Shown: piece by piece, positions 28,644 through 37,588 of the stretch
Numbering within the stretch: the first letter of the stretch is position 1
Layout of the letters: each line of letters starts with the position of its first letter
Assembly (NCBI GenBank): GCA_028292625.1
Contig: JAQGLY010000054.1
Coordinates: 1-37,959 of the forward strand
Direction: 5' to 3'
Source: Herbaspirillum sp.
Lineage (GTDB): Bacteria > Pseudomonadota > Gammaproteobacteria > Burkholderiales > Burkholderiaceae_D
DNA: 37,959 nt
Position numbers and translations under genes: made by a program
The notes under the pieces: generated by a model
Seen by the model: the letters and a program-made list of their open reading frames with translations, nothing else
Told to the model about the DNA's origin: nothing
Databases searched by the model: none

Positions 28644-30083
28644 TTAAACGCTTTCTTGTTGCGCAGCGGACTGCGGATTTACCAAATGCTGAACCACGCG
28701 TTCCATTTTCATGAAACGCGAACCTTTGACCAGCACAGTTGCGCCGGGCAGCGACAGGGCCGCGGCGGCTAGATTGAGCGTATCGATATCGGCGAAATGA
28801 TCGGCTGCGCCATTGCTGTCGCCTTCGACCGCCGCCGCGTTATACGCCTTGGCGGCATGCCGCGCCAGTTCGCCCAGCGTCAGCACGCGCTCGATGCGCC
28901 GCAGCCGCGCGTAGGCGCCGATTTCTTCATGATATTGCGGCCCCTGGTCGCCGACTTCGCCCATATCGCCGAGCACCAGCACGCGCGGGGCGGCGGCTTG
29001 CGCCAGCACATCGATCGCCGCGCGCACGGAATCCGGATTGGCGTTATAGGTATCGTCGATCACCAGCGCGCCGCCGACGCCTTGCTTGCGTTGCAAACGA
29101 CCGGACACCGGTGCGAAGGCTTCCAGACCGCGCACCACCGCATCGGCTTCGATGCCGGCGGCCAGTGCGCAGGCGGTCGCGGCCAGTGCATTGAGCACAT
29201 TGTGCTCGCCGGCGGCGTTGAGCTGCAGCGCAAAGCTTTGCGCGGGCCGGCCGTCTTGCTGCGCGACGGCGATCTGCAGACGGCTGCCGAATGCTTCCGC
29301 GGTATAGTTGGCGCGCACATCGGCGCGCAAGGACAAACCGAAAGTCAGCGTGCGCCGCGGACCGGCGTCCTTGCGCCACAGCGCCGCGTACGCATCGTCG
29401 GCCGGAAACACCGCTATGCCGTCGTCCGGCAAGGCGCGAATGACGGCGCCGTTTTCCACCGCCACTGCTTCGACGCTGACCATGAATTCCTGATGCTCGC
29501 GCTGCGCATTGTTGACCAGTGCGATGGTCGGCCGGGTCATGGCCGCGAGCACGGCGATTTCGCCAGCATGATTCATGCCGAGTTCGATGACCGCGGCGCG
29601 ATGCGACGGATTGAGCCGGAACAGCGTCAGCGGCACGCCGATTTCGTTATTGAAATTGCCGCGCGTCGCCATCTGGCCGTCGGGGCCGAACGCCGCCTCC
29701 AGAATCGAGGCGATCATCTCCTTCACCGTGGTTTTGCCGTTGCTGCCAGTCACGGCAATCACGGGCAGCGTGAATTTGGCGCGCCAGTGTTGCGCGATGG
29801 CGGCCAATGCCAGCCGCGTGTCCGGCACCACGATGGCCGGAATCTGCAACGGCATATCGGCCGGCAGGCGCTGCACCAGCAGCGCCGCGGCGCGCTGATG
29901 TTGCACCGTTTGCAGAAAATCGTGCGCATCGAAACGCTCGCCGCACAAGGCGATGAACAGGCAGCCGACGGTCACCGCGCGGCTGTCGGTGACCACCGAG
30001 TCGACGTTGACGGCGCCATCTGCAGCGCCGTGCAGCACCGCGCCGGGCAGCCATTGCATCAATTCAGCCAGCGTCGCATGCAT
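28644..30083 (-). CDS. murF: UDP-MurNAc-tripeptide--D-alanyl-D-alanine ligase
   Basis: Mur ligase of 479 residues that adds D-Ala-D-Ala to complete the pentapeptide. The N-terminal domain has VTDSRAVTVGCLFIAL, the P-loop is GSNGKTT (113-119), followed by NFNNEIGVPLTL, ELGMNHAGEI and the C-terminal DDTYNANPDS and LGDMGEVGD. The start is ATG 30083, which shares one base with the murE stop; a TTG directly before it (30086) would add one residue. Confidence 0.96.
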   Translation of the reverse strand: MHATLAELMQWLPGAVLHGAADGAVNVDSVVTDSRAVTVGCLFIALCGERFDAHDFLQTVQHQRAAALLVQRLPADMPLQIPAIVVPDTRLALAAIAQHWRAKFTLPVIAVTGSNGKTTVKEMIASILEAAFGPDGQMATRGNFNNEIGVPLTLFRLNPSHRAAVIELGMNHAGEIAVLAAMTRPTIALVNNAQREHQEFMVSVEAVAVENGAVIRALPDDGIAVFPADDAYAALWRKDAGPRRTLTFGLSLRADVRANYTAEAFGSRLQIAVAQQDGRPAQSFALQLNAAGEHNVLNALAATACALAAGIEADAVVRGLEAFAPVSGRLQRKQGVGGALVIDDTYNANPDSVRAAIDVLAQAAAPRVLVLGDMGEVGDQGPQYHEEIGAYARLRRIERVLTLGELARHAAKAYNAAAVEGDSNGAADHFADIDTLNLAAAALSLPGATVLVKGSRFMKMERVVQHLVNPQSAAQQESV

Positions 30084-31663
30084 CAAGCGCCTCCCATCAT
30101 CGTGGCGCGCGCGGCCAGCGCCAGCGAAGCGTGATCGGCATCCAGGAACGGCAGTTTCTTGCCGCTCGCTTCCTGGTACATCTCATGTCCTTTTCCCGCC
30201 AGCAACACTACATCCTGCTTGCCGGCGTGGCGCACGGCCCACAGTATGGCGGCGGCGCGATCTTCCAGGATGCGCGGCGTCAGTGTCTGCATTCCCTGCC
30301 GGATCTGTTCGATGATGGCCTGGGGCTCTTCGCTGCGCGGATTGTCGCTGGTCAGGATGACCTCATCCGCGGCTTCCGACGCGCGTCCCATTTCCGGCCG
30401 CTTGCCGGAATCGCGATCGCCGCCGCAGCCGAAGACGCACCACAGTTTGCCGCGCCGCTGATCGGCGATCTCGCGCAGCTCCGCCAAGGTTTTCTGCATT
30501 GCGTCAGGGGTATGCGCGTAATCGATCACGATCAGCGGCGCGTCCTGGCCGCCGAGTTGCTGCATGCGGCCGGGCGCCGCGCTGAGTCCGGCCGCGGCGG
30601 CGACGGCGGCTTCCCATGTCACGCCCTTGACCAGCAATACACCCAGCACGCCCAGCAAATTGCTGACGTTGAATTGGCCGACCAGACGCGATCTGATCTG
30701 TCCGCTGCCAAATGGAGATGCCGCCTGGAAAACGGTGCCGGCGCCGCCGAGCCTGAGCGCCGATGCGCGCAACACCGGCACGCCGTCCAACGCGGCGTCG
30801 CCAATGCTGTAACCGAGCACCGGAATGCTGCGTTGCTGCAGGCGCTGCGCCAACTGCACGCCGAACGCATCGTCCAGATTGACCACGCCGTGCTGCAATT
30901 CTGGCCGGTCGAACAGCATGACCTTGGCCGCGCCGTAGGCAGCCATGTCGCCGTGATAATCGAGATGGTCGCGCGTCAGATTGGTGAACAGCGCAACGTC
31001 GACATGCATGCCGTTGAGGCGGCCTTCCATCATACCGATGGATGAAGCTTCCAGCGCCACGGCGGCCACTCGCGCGGTGCGCAGCTGGGCCAGCTCGCGC
31101 TGCAACAGTATTGCGTCAGGCGTGGTGTAGCCGGTGGCATCGAAACGGCCGGGCAGGCCGTTGGTGAAACGGCCGATGCCCAGCGTGCCGATCATCGCCG
31201 CCGAGCTGATCGGTTTTTGCTGCGACAGGGCATTGGCCAGCCAGTAGGCACAGGAGGTCTTGCCGTTGGTGCCGGTGACTGCCACGCTGAACATATCGCG
31301 ATCCGGCGCATTGTAATAGGCGTTGGCGATCGATCCGGACAACTGCTTTAATCCGGATACACCCAAATGCGGCAGCTCGACCGAATCGTCCCAAGCAAAG
31401 CTGTCCGCTTCGAACACCACCGCGCGCGCGCCGCGCTCGACGGCGTCGGCAATATAGCTTCGACCGTCGGCACTGTCGCCGGGAAACGCAAAGAAAATAT
31501 CGCCGGGCTGCACGCGGCGGGAGTCGGCGCAAAGCTGCGGCGCAACAGACGCCGGCGCGGACGTAACGATCTGTTTCAGCCATTTCAGCACGACGGCGCG
31601 GTGCGGCATCGATGCGTCGGAAGAAGAAGCCGGGGGCAGCGGAGGAAGTGCGAATGGCGTCAT
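30083..31663 (-). CDS. murE: UDP-MurNAc-dipeptide ligase, meso-diaminopimelate adding
   Basis: Mur ligase of 526 residues. The P-loop is GTNGKT (131-136), and the substrate signature is DNPR at residues 440-443, which marks enzymes that add meso-diaminopimelate rather than lysine, as expected for a Gram-negative wall. The N-terminus has DSRRVQPGDIFFAF. The start ATG 31663 shares one base with the ftsI stop; the preceding GTG at 31666 is possible. An AGGAG ribosome site lies inside the end of ftsI. Confidence 0.96.
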   Translation of the reverse strand: MTPFALPPLPPASSSDASMPHRAVVLKWLKQIVTSAPASVAPQLCADSRRVQPGDIFFAFPGDSADGRSYIADAVERGARAVVFEADSFAWDDSVELPHLGVSGLKQLSGSIANAYYNAPDRDMFSVAVTGTNGKTSCAYWLANALSQQKPISSAAMIGTLGIGRFTNGLPGRFDATGYTTPDAILLQRELAQLRTARVAAVALEASSIGMMEGRLNGMHVDVALFTNLTRDHLDYHGDMAAYGAAKVMLFDRPELQHGVVNLDDAFGVQLAQRLQQRSIPVLGYSIGDAALDGVPVLRASALRLGGAGTVFQAASPFGSGQIRSRLVGQFNVSNLLGVLGVLLVKGVTWEAAVAAAAGLSAAPGRMQQLGGQDAPLIVIDYAHTPDAMQKTLAELREIADQRRGKLWCVFGCGGDRDSGKRPEMGRASEAADEVILTSDNPRSEEPQAIIEQIRQGMQTLTPRILEDRAAAILWAVRHAGKQDVVLLAGKGHEMYQEASGKKLPFLDADHASLALAARATMMGGA

Positions 31664-33441
31664 CACATGCTCTCCTCTTCAGCGTCTTTCGGAATCACGA
31701 TTTTAGTCACCGATGAATCCGGCGCCACGTCGAGCGCGCGCAGCGCATTGGCGGCGACCGACGCAAACACCGGACCGGCGACCGTGCCTCCGAAGTGACC
31801 GCCGGTGGTCGGCTCATCGATCATGGCGGCGACGATAATGCGCGGATTGGACATCGGCGCGATACCGATAAACGATGCGACATACTTGTGCACGTATTTG
31901 CCGTTTTCGATCTTGTAGGCGGTGCCGGTCTTGCCGCCGACCCGGTAACCCGGCACCTGGGCCTGTGGCGCGGTGCCGGTCGGACTGACCACCGTTTCCA
32001 GCATCTGCCGCATCTGCTGCGCGGTCTTTTCGGAAATGATACGACGTCCGATCGGCTGGTCGGTGACTTTTTCGAACGACAGCGGAATCAGGTCGCCGTT
32101 GCGTGCGAAAATCAGATAGGCATGCGCCAGTTGCAGCAGGGAGACCGAAATGCCGTGCCCGTAGCTCATCGTCGCCTGTTCGATCGGACGCCAGGCCTTA
32201 TAGGGACGCACGCGGCCGGCCACGGCGCCGGGGAAACCGAATTTCGGCTGCTGACCGAATCCGACTGATGTAAACATTTCCCACATCTCCTGTGGGGGCA
32301 TTTGCAATGCGATCTTGGCGGTGCCGATATTCGACGACTTTTCGATGATCTGCGCCACGGTCAGCAAACCGTGGGCATGCGAATCGTGAATGGTCGCGGT
32401 GCCGATCGTCAATTGGCCCGGCGAGGTCTGGAAGGTGCTTTCCGGCGTGACGCGATGGGTGTCCATCGCCAGCGAAACGGTAAACGGCTTGAGCGTCGAC
32501 CCGGGTTCGAAGGTGTCCGTGACCACGCGGTTGCGCAACTGCGCGCCGGTCAGCACGGAACGGTCATTCGGATTATAGGACGGCAGATTCGCCAGCGCCA
32601 GCACTTCGCCGGTTTTCACATCCACCACAATGATGCCGCCGGCCTTGGCGTTATGTTTCTCGATCGCCGCTTTCAATTGGGTAAACGCGATGTACTGGAT
32701 CTTGCTGTCGATCGACAGGGCCAGATCCTTGCCGTCATGCGGTTCCTTGACGGCCTCGATGTCTTCGACGATGCGCCCGAGGCGATCCTTGATCACGCGC
32801 CGGCTGCCGGTCACGCCGGCCAGCGTTTTCTGCGCCGACAGCTCCATGCCGTCCTGGCCTGCGTCTTCGACATTGGTGAAGCCGACCACGTGGGCGGTCA
32901 CATCGCCTTCAGGATAGAAACGCTTGTATTCCTTGCGCGTTTCGATGCCGGCGATGCCGAGTTTGAGGATTTTGTCAGTCGTGTCCTGCTCGACCTGACG
33001 TTTCAGGTAAACGAAGTTGCGATCCGAATCGAGCTTTTTATGCAGATCGGCGTCGCTCATCTCAAGAAGCTTCGCCAGTTCGCGCAGTTTCTCGGGCGGC
33101 GCTTCCTGCACGTCGTCGGGAATCGCCCAAATCGCCTTGACCGGCACCGACGATGCCAGCACCTGCCCGTTGCGATCGGTGATCTTGCCGCGCGTGGCCG
33201 GCAATTCCAGCGTCCGCGCATAACGCACCGCCCCCTGCTTTTGCAGAAAATCGGTGGAAACGCCCTGCAGCCACAGCGCCCGCAACGCCAGCGCGAGGAA
33301 GGAGACGAACAGCACGAACAGCACCATGCGAGAACGCCAGGCCGGCATCTGCACCTGCAGCATCGGGCTGGCGGAGAACGGCACGCCCTTGCCGGCGGCG
33401 ATGCGGCCGCGCGGGATGGTCCGGGGCGGCATGCGCGTCAT
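31663..33441 (-). CDS. ftsI: Septal transpeptidase FtsI (PBP3)
   Basis: Class B penicillin-binding protein of 592 residues. A short cytoplasmic N-terminus is followed by one membrane segment (about 38-58), a pedestal domain and the transpeptidase domain. The catalytic serine is S315 in EPGSTLKPF (STLK box, K318), with the SSN triad in EKSSNIG and the KTGTA box before the C-terminus. The protein partners FtsW, coded a few genes further on. ATGA overlap with ftsL and one-base overlap with murE suggest translational coupling. Confidence 0.97.
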   Translation of the reverse strand: MTRMPPRTIPRGRIAAGKGVPFSASPMLQVQMPAWRSRMVLFVLFVSFLALALRALWLQGVSTDFLQKQGAVRYARTLELPATRGKITDRNGQVLASSVPVKAIWAIPDDVQEAPPEKLRELAKLLEMSDADLHKKLDSDRNFVYLKRQVEQDTTDKILKLGIAGIETRKEYKRFYPEGDVTAHVVGFTNVEDAGQDGMELSAQKTLAGVTGSRRVIKDRLGRIVEDIEAVKEPHDGKDLALSIDSKIQYIAFTQLKAAIEKHNAKAGGIIVVDVKTGEVLALANLPSYNPNDRSVLTGAQLRNRVVTDTFEPGSTLKPFTVSLAMDTHRVTPESTFQTSPGQLTIGTATIHDSHAHGLLTVAQIIEKSSNIGTAKIALQMPPQEMWEMFTSVGFGQQPKFGFPGAVAGRVRPYKAWRPIEQATMSYGHGISVSLLQLAHAYLIFARNGDLIPLSFEKVTDQPIGRRIISEKTAQQMRQMLETVVSPTGTAPQAQVPGYRVGGKTGTAYKIENGKYVHKYVASFIGIAPMSNPRIIVAAMIDEPTTGGHFGGTVAGPVFASVAANALRALDVAPDSSVTKIVIPKDAEEESM

Positions 33442-33707
33442 TTGCCACCCTCCATGTATTGGGTACGGTCCGGCGTCAGCGCCACCATATTCAGGTCGCG
33501 CCGCGCAATCGCTTCAATGCGGGAATTTTTGCCCAGCGTGGATTGATCCAGCTGCAGCTGGGCCCATTCGATATCGAGCTGACGGGTCAGACTCTGGGCC
33601 CGTTCCAGTTCGATGAACAACTGGCGTGCCTGGTACTGCGCATTGACCAGCGACAACGCGCAGCCGACCAGCAGCGCCGTCAACAGCACATTCAGGCGCC
33701 CGGTCAT
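33438..33707 (-). CDS. ftsL: Cell division protein FtsL
   Basis: Small bitopic protein of 89 residues that joins FtsB and FtsQ and activates FtsWI. A membrane helix at about residues 5-24 is followed by a heptad-like coiled coil ([20 protein letters not shown]) and the conserved end with [19 protein letters not shown]. FtsL sequences vary widely, but the position between rsmH and ftsI, the topology and the size make this sure. Both ends overlap neighbours by four bases. Confidence 0.95.
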   Translation of the reverse strand: MTGRLNVLLTALLVGCALSLVNAQYQARQLFIELERAQSLTRQLDIEWAQLQLDQSTLGKNSRIEAIARRDLNMVALTPDRTQYMEGGK

Positions 33708-34663
33708 TGCGGCGCCCCGGTCAGACGCTCGGCCACCCGCATTACCGCGGAGCGCGCACGCGGATTGTCCGCGATTTCGCTGTCGCCGGGCTTGCGACGG
33801 GACAACAGCTTCATTTGCGGTTGCGGCAGGTCCACGGCGCGGATCGGCAGACGGCGATCGGGCTGCGGCACATTGGCCTTGCCCGCCATGAACTGCTTGA
33901 CGATCCGATCTTCCAGCGAGTGAAAGCTGATCACAACCATTCTCCCGTGCTGCGCCATCCGGTGAAATCCCTTCGCCAGTCCTATTTCAAGTTCTTCAAG
34001 CTCTTTATTGATGTGAATCCGTATAGCCTGAAATGTCCGAGTGGCCGGGTCTTTGCCTTTCTCGCGGGTTTTGACGGCTTGTGCCACGATCTGGGCAAGC
34101 TGTCGTGTGCTTGAAATTGGCTCGATTGCCCTGCGAGCAACAATCGCCTTTGCAATCTGAACAGCAAACCGTTCTTCCCCATATTCGCGTATAACCTTTC
34201 CAATAGTCTGTTCTGCTTCCGTGGCCAGCCATTCGGCTGCCGATACGCCGCGCGTGGTATCCATGCGCATATCCAGCGGTCCGTCGGAACGGAAGCTGAA
34301 ACCGCGCGCCGCATCGTCGACTTGCGGCGACGAAATGCCGAGATCCAGCAGGATGCCGTCCACCTGCCCTATGCCGCGCTCGCCCAGCGCCTCGTCGAGC
34401 GTCGCGAAACTGTCGTGCACGATCGAAAAGCGCGGATCGGCGATGGTTTGCGCATTGGCGATCGCGGCCGGATCCTTGTCGAAGGCAATCAAACGGCCGT
34501 TGGCGCCCAGCCGCTGCAGGATCTTGCGCGAATGGCCGCCGCGGCCGAAAGTGCCGTCCAGATATACGCCGTCGATGCGCGCACCCTCGATGGCCAGCGC
34601 GTCGATCGCTTCATCCAACAACACCGTGCGGTGCGACAGATCCGGCACCGTTTGCAAAGTCAT
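33704..34663 (-). CDS. rsmH: 16S rRNA (cytosine1402-N4)-methyltransferase RsmH
   Basis: SAM-dependent methyltransferase (MraW), 319 residues from ATG 34663. The SAM loop [10 protein letters not shown] is at residues 36-45, followed by [34 protein letters not shown] and the C-terminal [12 protein letters not shown]. The start is uncertain: GTG 34666 and TTG 34678 are also in frame, and none has a clear ribosome site; ATG fits the beginning of homologues best. About residues 149-238 are coded by a stretch with clearly lower GC and different codons (AGG, ATA, CGA) from the rest, although the protein sequence stays conserved. Confidence 0.95.
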   Translation of the reverse strand: MTLQTVPDLSHRTVLLDEAIDALAIEGARIDGVYLDGTFGRGGHSRKILQRLGANGRLIAFDKDPAAIANAQTIADPRFSIVHDSFATLDEALGERGIGQVDGILLDLGISSPQVDDAARGFSFRSDGPLDMRMDTTRGVSAAEWLATEAEQTIGKVIREYGEERFAVQIAKAIVARRAIEPISSTRQLAQIVAQAVKTREKGKDPATRTFQAIRIHINKELEELEIGLAKGFHRMAQHGRMVVISFHSLEDRIVKQFMAGKANVPQPDRRLPIRAVDLPQPQMKLLSRRKPGDSEIADNPRARSAVMRVAERLTGAPQ

Positions 34664-34674
34664 CACTAGTGCCG

Positions 34675-35103
34675 TCAAAAAGAGAAGTTACTTAAAACGT
34701 CCGGCATACCGCCGGCGATGGCCTGCGTCTCACTTTCCGCCAACTGCGCGGCATCCCAGATTTCAAAATGGCTGCCCATGCCCAGCAGCATCACGTCGCG
34801 CTGAAGGCCGACGGCGCCGCGCAATTCGGGCGCGATCAGGATCCGGCCGGCGGAGTCCATTTCGACATCGGACGCATTGCCGAGGAAAATCCGTTGCCAT
34901 GCACGCGCCGACATCGGCCATGCGGCGATTTGTTCGCGATGGCTTTCCCATGTCGGACGCGGGAAGAACAGCAGACAACCATGGGGATGACGGGTGAGGG
35001 TAATGCGGCCTTCGCATTGAACGGCCAGGGCGTCACGATGCTTGGCCGGAATCGACATCCGCCCTTTTGCATCGAGATTTAATGCTGACGCGCCCTGAAA
35101 CAC
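34675..35103 (-). CDS. mraZ: Transcriptional regulator MraZ
   Basis: AbrB-fold (SpoVT-like) DNA-binding protein of 142 residues with two tandem domains, each with the DxxxR motif: [15 protein letters not shown] near the N-terminus and [15 protein letters not shown] in the second half. MraZ forms rings and binds repeats in its own promoter. The start is taken as GTG 35103 ([15 protein letters not shown]), which matches the family N-terminus and has GAGGG eight bases upstream. An ATG at 35154 would add 17 basic residues not seen in the family. It is the first gene of dcw. Confidence 0.95.
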   Translation of the reverse strand: MFQGASALNLDAKGRMSIPAKHRDALAVQCEGRITLTRHPHGCLLFFPRPTWESHREQIAAWPMSARAWQRIFLGNASDVEMDSAGRILIAPELRGAVGLQRDVMLLGMGSHFEIWDAAQLAESETQAIAGGMPDVLSNFSF

Positions 35104-35183
35104 TGTGATAACCCTCGATTTGCGGATGGTTTGACGTTTCGCGAAAAAATGCACCGGACCGAAATGGCAGCCTTCAACGCCGA

Positions 35184-35223
35184 TTCAGCCCACAAAATGA
35201 CACTTTTTCACACTGTCGCCCAC
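35184..35223 (-). promoter_or_regulatory. Four MraZ boxes at 10-base spacing
   Basis: On the minus strand, GTGGG, GTGTG, GTGTC and GTGGG begin at 35223, 35213, 35203 and 35193, exactly 10 bases apart, thus all on one face of the helix. MraZ is known to bind tandem TGGGN/GTGGG repeats with 5-base spacers. The first repeat overlaps the dcw -10 box, consistent with repression by MraZ. Confidence 0.75.
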
Positions 35224-35250
35224 TTTAGAGGATGGCCTATTACAGGTCAA
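35222..35250 (-). promoter_or_regulatory. Main dcw (mraZ) promoter
   Basis: TTGACC (35250-35245) and TAAAGT (35227-35222) on the minus strand with a 17-base spacer. Transcription would begin near 35215, giving a leader of about 112 bases before the GTG start of mraZ, with MraZ boxes covering the start site. Confidence 0.7.
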
Positions 35251-35502
35251 GCAATATTAAAGAGGAAATAGGAATTTACTGAATAAAGTCAAAGACTTAG
35301 CTCAAAGTGCTAACGCCGCTTGAAAGCCAATTATCAAGAAAATGAATGACTTAGCAAATACTTTGAAAGTATTGCATTAGATAAACACATGGGTTTATGG
35401 CGGAGTCGGACGCAGTTCGGCGGAAGAAAGTGTTGTGGGAATCACCCATCGCGCCGACTGTTGATTTGGAGCACTTTTATCGGCCTGCAGGCCACCAATG
35501 GT
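35251..35502. other. Intergenic region between the GlxA-type regulator and the dcw promoter
   Basis: This part is AT-rich on its left side (35251-35395) and GC-richer on its right. It contains a perfect 17-base palindrome, AATACTTT-G-AAAGTATT (35357-35373), and the 12-base palindrome GGCCTGCAGGCC (35482-35493) just after the regulator gene. Neither has the stem, loop and T-run of a terminator. No believable gene was found; the short frame at 35389-35616 overlaps the regulator on the other strand. Confidence 0.5.
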
Positions 35503-36465
35503 CTACAGTCGAAAGCGTTGCCGATAATCGGCGGGGCTGATATCGAGACGCCGAACAAAAATGCGCCGCATACCATCCTCGTTGTCAAAGCCGCAACGTT
35601 TCGCAATATCCTTTAAGCCCAGCTCCGTCGATTCCAGACAACGCCTCGCTGCATCGATGCGCGCATCGGTGACGAAGTTCATCGGCGTCATGCTGCATTC
35701 CTTCTTGAAGACACGCGACAAGTTGCGGGGACTCATCCGCATGTGCTCGGCAAGCGACGGCAGCGTGTGCTCCAACGCCAGATTTTCGAGAATATGGTTT
35801 TGCACATTACCGACCACTGAATCCTGCGCGGCTTGCGTTTCCAGCAGCGGACTGAACTGCGACTGCCCCCCTGAGCGGCGGAGGTATACCACCAGATACT
35901 TGGCGACGTCGAGCGCCATCTTTTTGCCGCAATCTTCTTCGATCAACGCCAGAGCCAGATCAATCCCGGCCGTCACGCCGGCGGTGGTGTAAATCGAGCC
36001 GTCCTTGATATAGATACGATCCGGATCGACGATCGCACGCTTGAACATGCCGGCGAGATTGACCGCATCCATCCAGTGCGTCGTCACCGTCTTGCCATTC
36101 AACAGGCCCGCGGCGCCCAGCGCGAACACGCCGTTGCAGATCGCGCCGACACGCCGGCAATCGTCGAACTGTTCCTTGATCCAATCGACGATGGTCGTAT
36201 CTTCCAGCGTATTGAAAACGCCCTGGCCGCCCGGCACGATCAGCGTATCGAAATGCGGGCACGGATCGAAGATGGTACGGTCCGGCACCATCGTAAAGCC
36301 GCTTGCCGATTGCAGCGGACGACGCGTAGTGCCTACCGTCAACATTTCATACTTGAACTCGCCGCCGCTCAGAACATCGACTTCGGCAAAGGCATCCCCC
36401 GGTCCGGCAATATCCAGCATCTGGAAGCCGGGAAACAACAACATGCCAACAGTAACCTTGCGCAT
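35503..36465 (-). CDS. GlxA-type transcriptional regulator (DJ-1/PfpI domain plus AraC HTH)
   Basis: A 320-residue regulator. Residues about 1-185 form a DJ-1/PfpI-like sensor domain with the nucleophile-elbow motif GAICNGVFALG (C110); the C-terminal part (about 215-320) is an AraC double helix-turn-helix with SLAEHMRMSPRNLSRVFKKE and the closing CGFDNEDGMRRIF-ISPADYRQRF pattern. Ligands of such regulators vary (amides, amines, quaternary ammonium compounds). ATG 36465 is chosen over GTG 36468 because AGAGGA lies at the right distance. It follows the metal transporter gene by 13 bases, so it is the last gene of that operon and may control it. Its own target is unproven. Confidence 0.88.
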   Translation of the reverse strand: MRKVTVGMLLFPGFQMLDIAGPGDAFAEVDVLSGGEFKYEMLTVGTTRRPLQSASGFTMVPDRTIFDPCPHFDTLIVPGGQGVFNTLEDTTIVDWIKEQFDDCRRVGAICNGVFALGAAGLLNGKTVTTHWMDAVNLAGMFKRAIVDPDRIYIKDGSIYTTAGVTAGIDLALALIEEDCGKKMALDVAKYLVVYLRRSGGQSQFSPLLETQAAQDSVVGNVQNHILENLALEHTLPSLAEHMRMSPRNLSRVFKKECSMTPMNFVTDARIDAARRCLESTELGLKDIAKRCGFDNEDGMRRIFVRRLDISPADYRQRFRL

Positions 36466-36478
36466 CACTTTCCTCTGT

Positions 36479-37528
36479 TCACGAGGCGGCGTCGATCGCG
36501 TCGTACCCCCGCATTCTGTAAAAGGCCTCCGATCCAGCCCAGCTCAATGCGAATACAGCGATGATCACATAGCCGAGCGATGTGTAATTATCATGCAAAC
36601 TTTGAATGACCGCCCAGAATACCCCGGTCAGATGGAAGTATTCCCGTAGCAAACTGCTGATCCCGATCGCTGCGATCACCAGCGCCAGCAAGGTCGATGT
36701 CAATGTCAGCATCATGTTGTAGTACAGCTTGCGAAACGGTTTGACGAATGCCCAACCGTATACCCGCAGCATCAATACACCATCGGTCGCATCGACCGTT
36801 AACATGCCCACGGTGAACAGCAGCGGGAACAACAAGATCGTGCCGAGGCTGAGACCCTGCGCCGCCTGAAGTGCCGACGTACTGAGCAAGGCCACTTCCG
36901 TCGCGGTCTCGAATCCCAAACCGAACAGAAAACCCAGCGGTATCATCTGCCAGCTGGTGTGAATATTGCCGAACAAGGGACGGAAGATGCGCGCGAGGAA
37001 ATGGCCTTTATTGGCCGGTATCTCAGTTGTCCTTTGGTTTTCTGCGGATCGCATGCGCTGAAACGCGCGATAGATATCGACCAGCAGCACGATATTGATC
37101 AAGCCGATTGCCAGCAGAAAGACCGTCGATACCACCGAGCTGAGCAGTCCGCCGTATTCCTGCAATTGCGGCAGGTAGGGCGTCACCGATTTGGCCATCA
37201 CCGCGATGGCAATCGACGCGACGATCACAACCAGCGAATGACCCAACGCAAAACAGAAACCGACCGTCACCGGGCGACTGCCGTCCTGCATCAGCTTGCG
37301 TGTCACGTTATCGATCGCCGCGATGTGATCCGCATCGAGTGCATGCCGCAAACCGAAGCTGTAGGCCAACAATGCGGTGCCAAGCATGGCCGAATTGCCG
37401 CGCAGTCCGATTAACGCCCAAGCCCACACCAGGAGATTGGCCCCCCCGAGAAATACATACAGGGTCTTGATCCTGCTTTTCACAACGGACGCATCGTTAT
37501 GCGCCACGTGGCTGTCGGAAGAAAACAT
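36479..37528 (-). CDS. NiCoT-family nickel/cobalt transporter (NhlF/HoxN type)
   Basis: Inner-membrane metal permease of 349 residues with about eight hydrophobic segments. The signature RHALDADHIAAIDN is at residues 61-74, containing the HxxxxDH metal motif (H62, D67, H68); LGFETATEVALL and GMLTVDATDG are the second and third conserved motifs. The family takes up Ni2+ and/or Co2+ with high affinity. Motifs alone do not decide the metal, but the neighbouring nitrile hydratase accessory gene points to cobalt, as with NhlF of Rhodococcus. It starts 60 bases after the accessory gene and is followed directly by the regulator gene. Confidence 0.9.
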   Translation of the reverse strand: MFSSDSHVAHNDASVVKSRIKTLYVFLGGANLLVWAWALIGLRGNSAMLGTALLAYSFGLRHALDADHIAAIDNVTRKLMQDGSRPVTVGFCFALGHSLVVIVASIAIAVMAKSVTPYLPQLQEYGGLLSSVVSTVFLLAIGLINIVLLVDIYRAFQRMRSAENQRTTEIPANKGHFLARIFRPLFGNIHTSWQMIPLGFLFGLGFETATEVALLSTSALQAAQGLSLGTILLFPLLFTVGMLTVDATDGVLMLRVYGWAFVKPFRKLYYNMMLTLTSTLLALVIAAIGISSLLREYFHLTGVFWAVIQSLHDNYTSLGYVIIAVFALSWAGSEAFYRMRGYDAIDAAS

Positions 37529-37588
37529 GGAAATCCCGTTAAACGAATTTGAAAAAGGCGATGGCAGGGACTTGAAGGCGACAAAGGC

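Noticed and set aside
28797..33546. Long plus-strand frames opposite murF, murE and ftsI
   Set aside because: Same reason: shadows of well-identified genes, without ribosome sites or domains.
35104..35154. Longer MraZ from the ATG at 35154
   Set aside because: The extra 17 basic residues do not belong to the family; GTG 35103 with GAGGG upstream gives the standard N-terminus.
35482..35493. GGCCTGCAGGCC as a terminator of the regulator gene
   Set aside because: It is a palindrome without a loop or T-run. A chance restriction-type palindrome is as likely.
35389..35616. A 75-codon plus-strand frame starting in the gap before the GlxA-type regulator
   Set aside because: Most of it overlaps the regulator's conserved C-terminal AraC domain on the other strand; no ribosome site or similarity.
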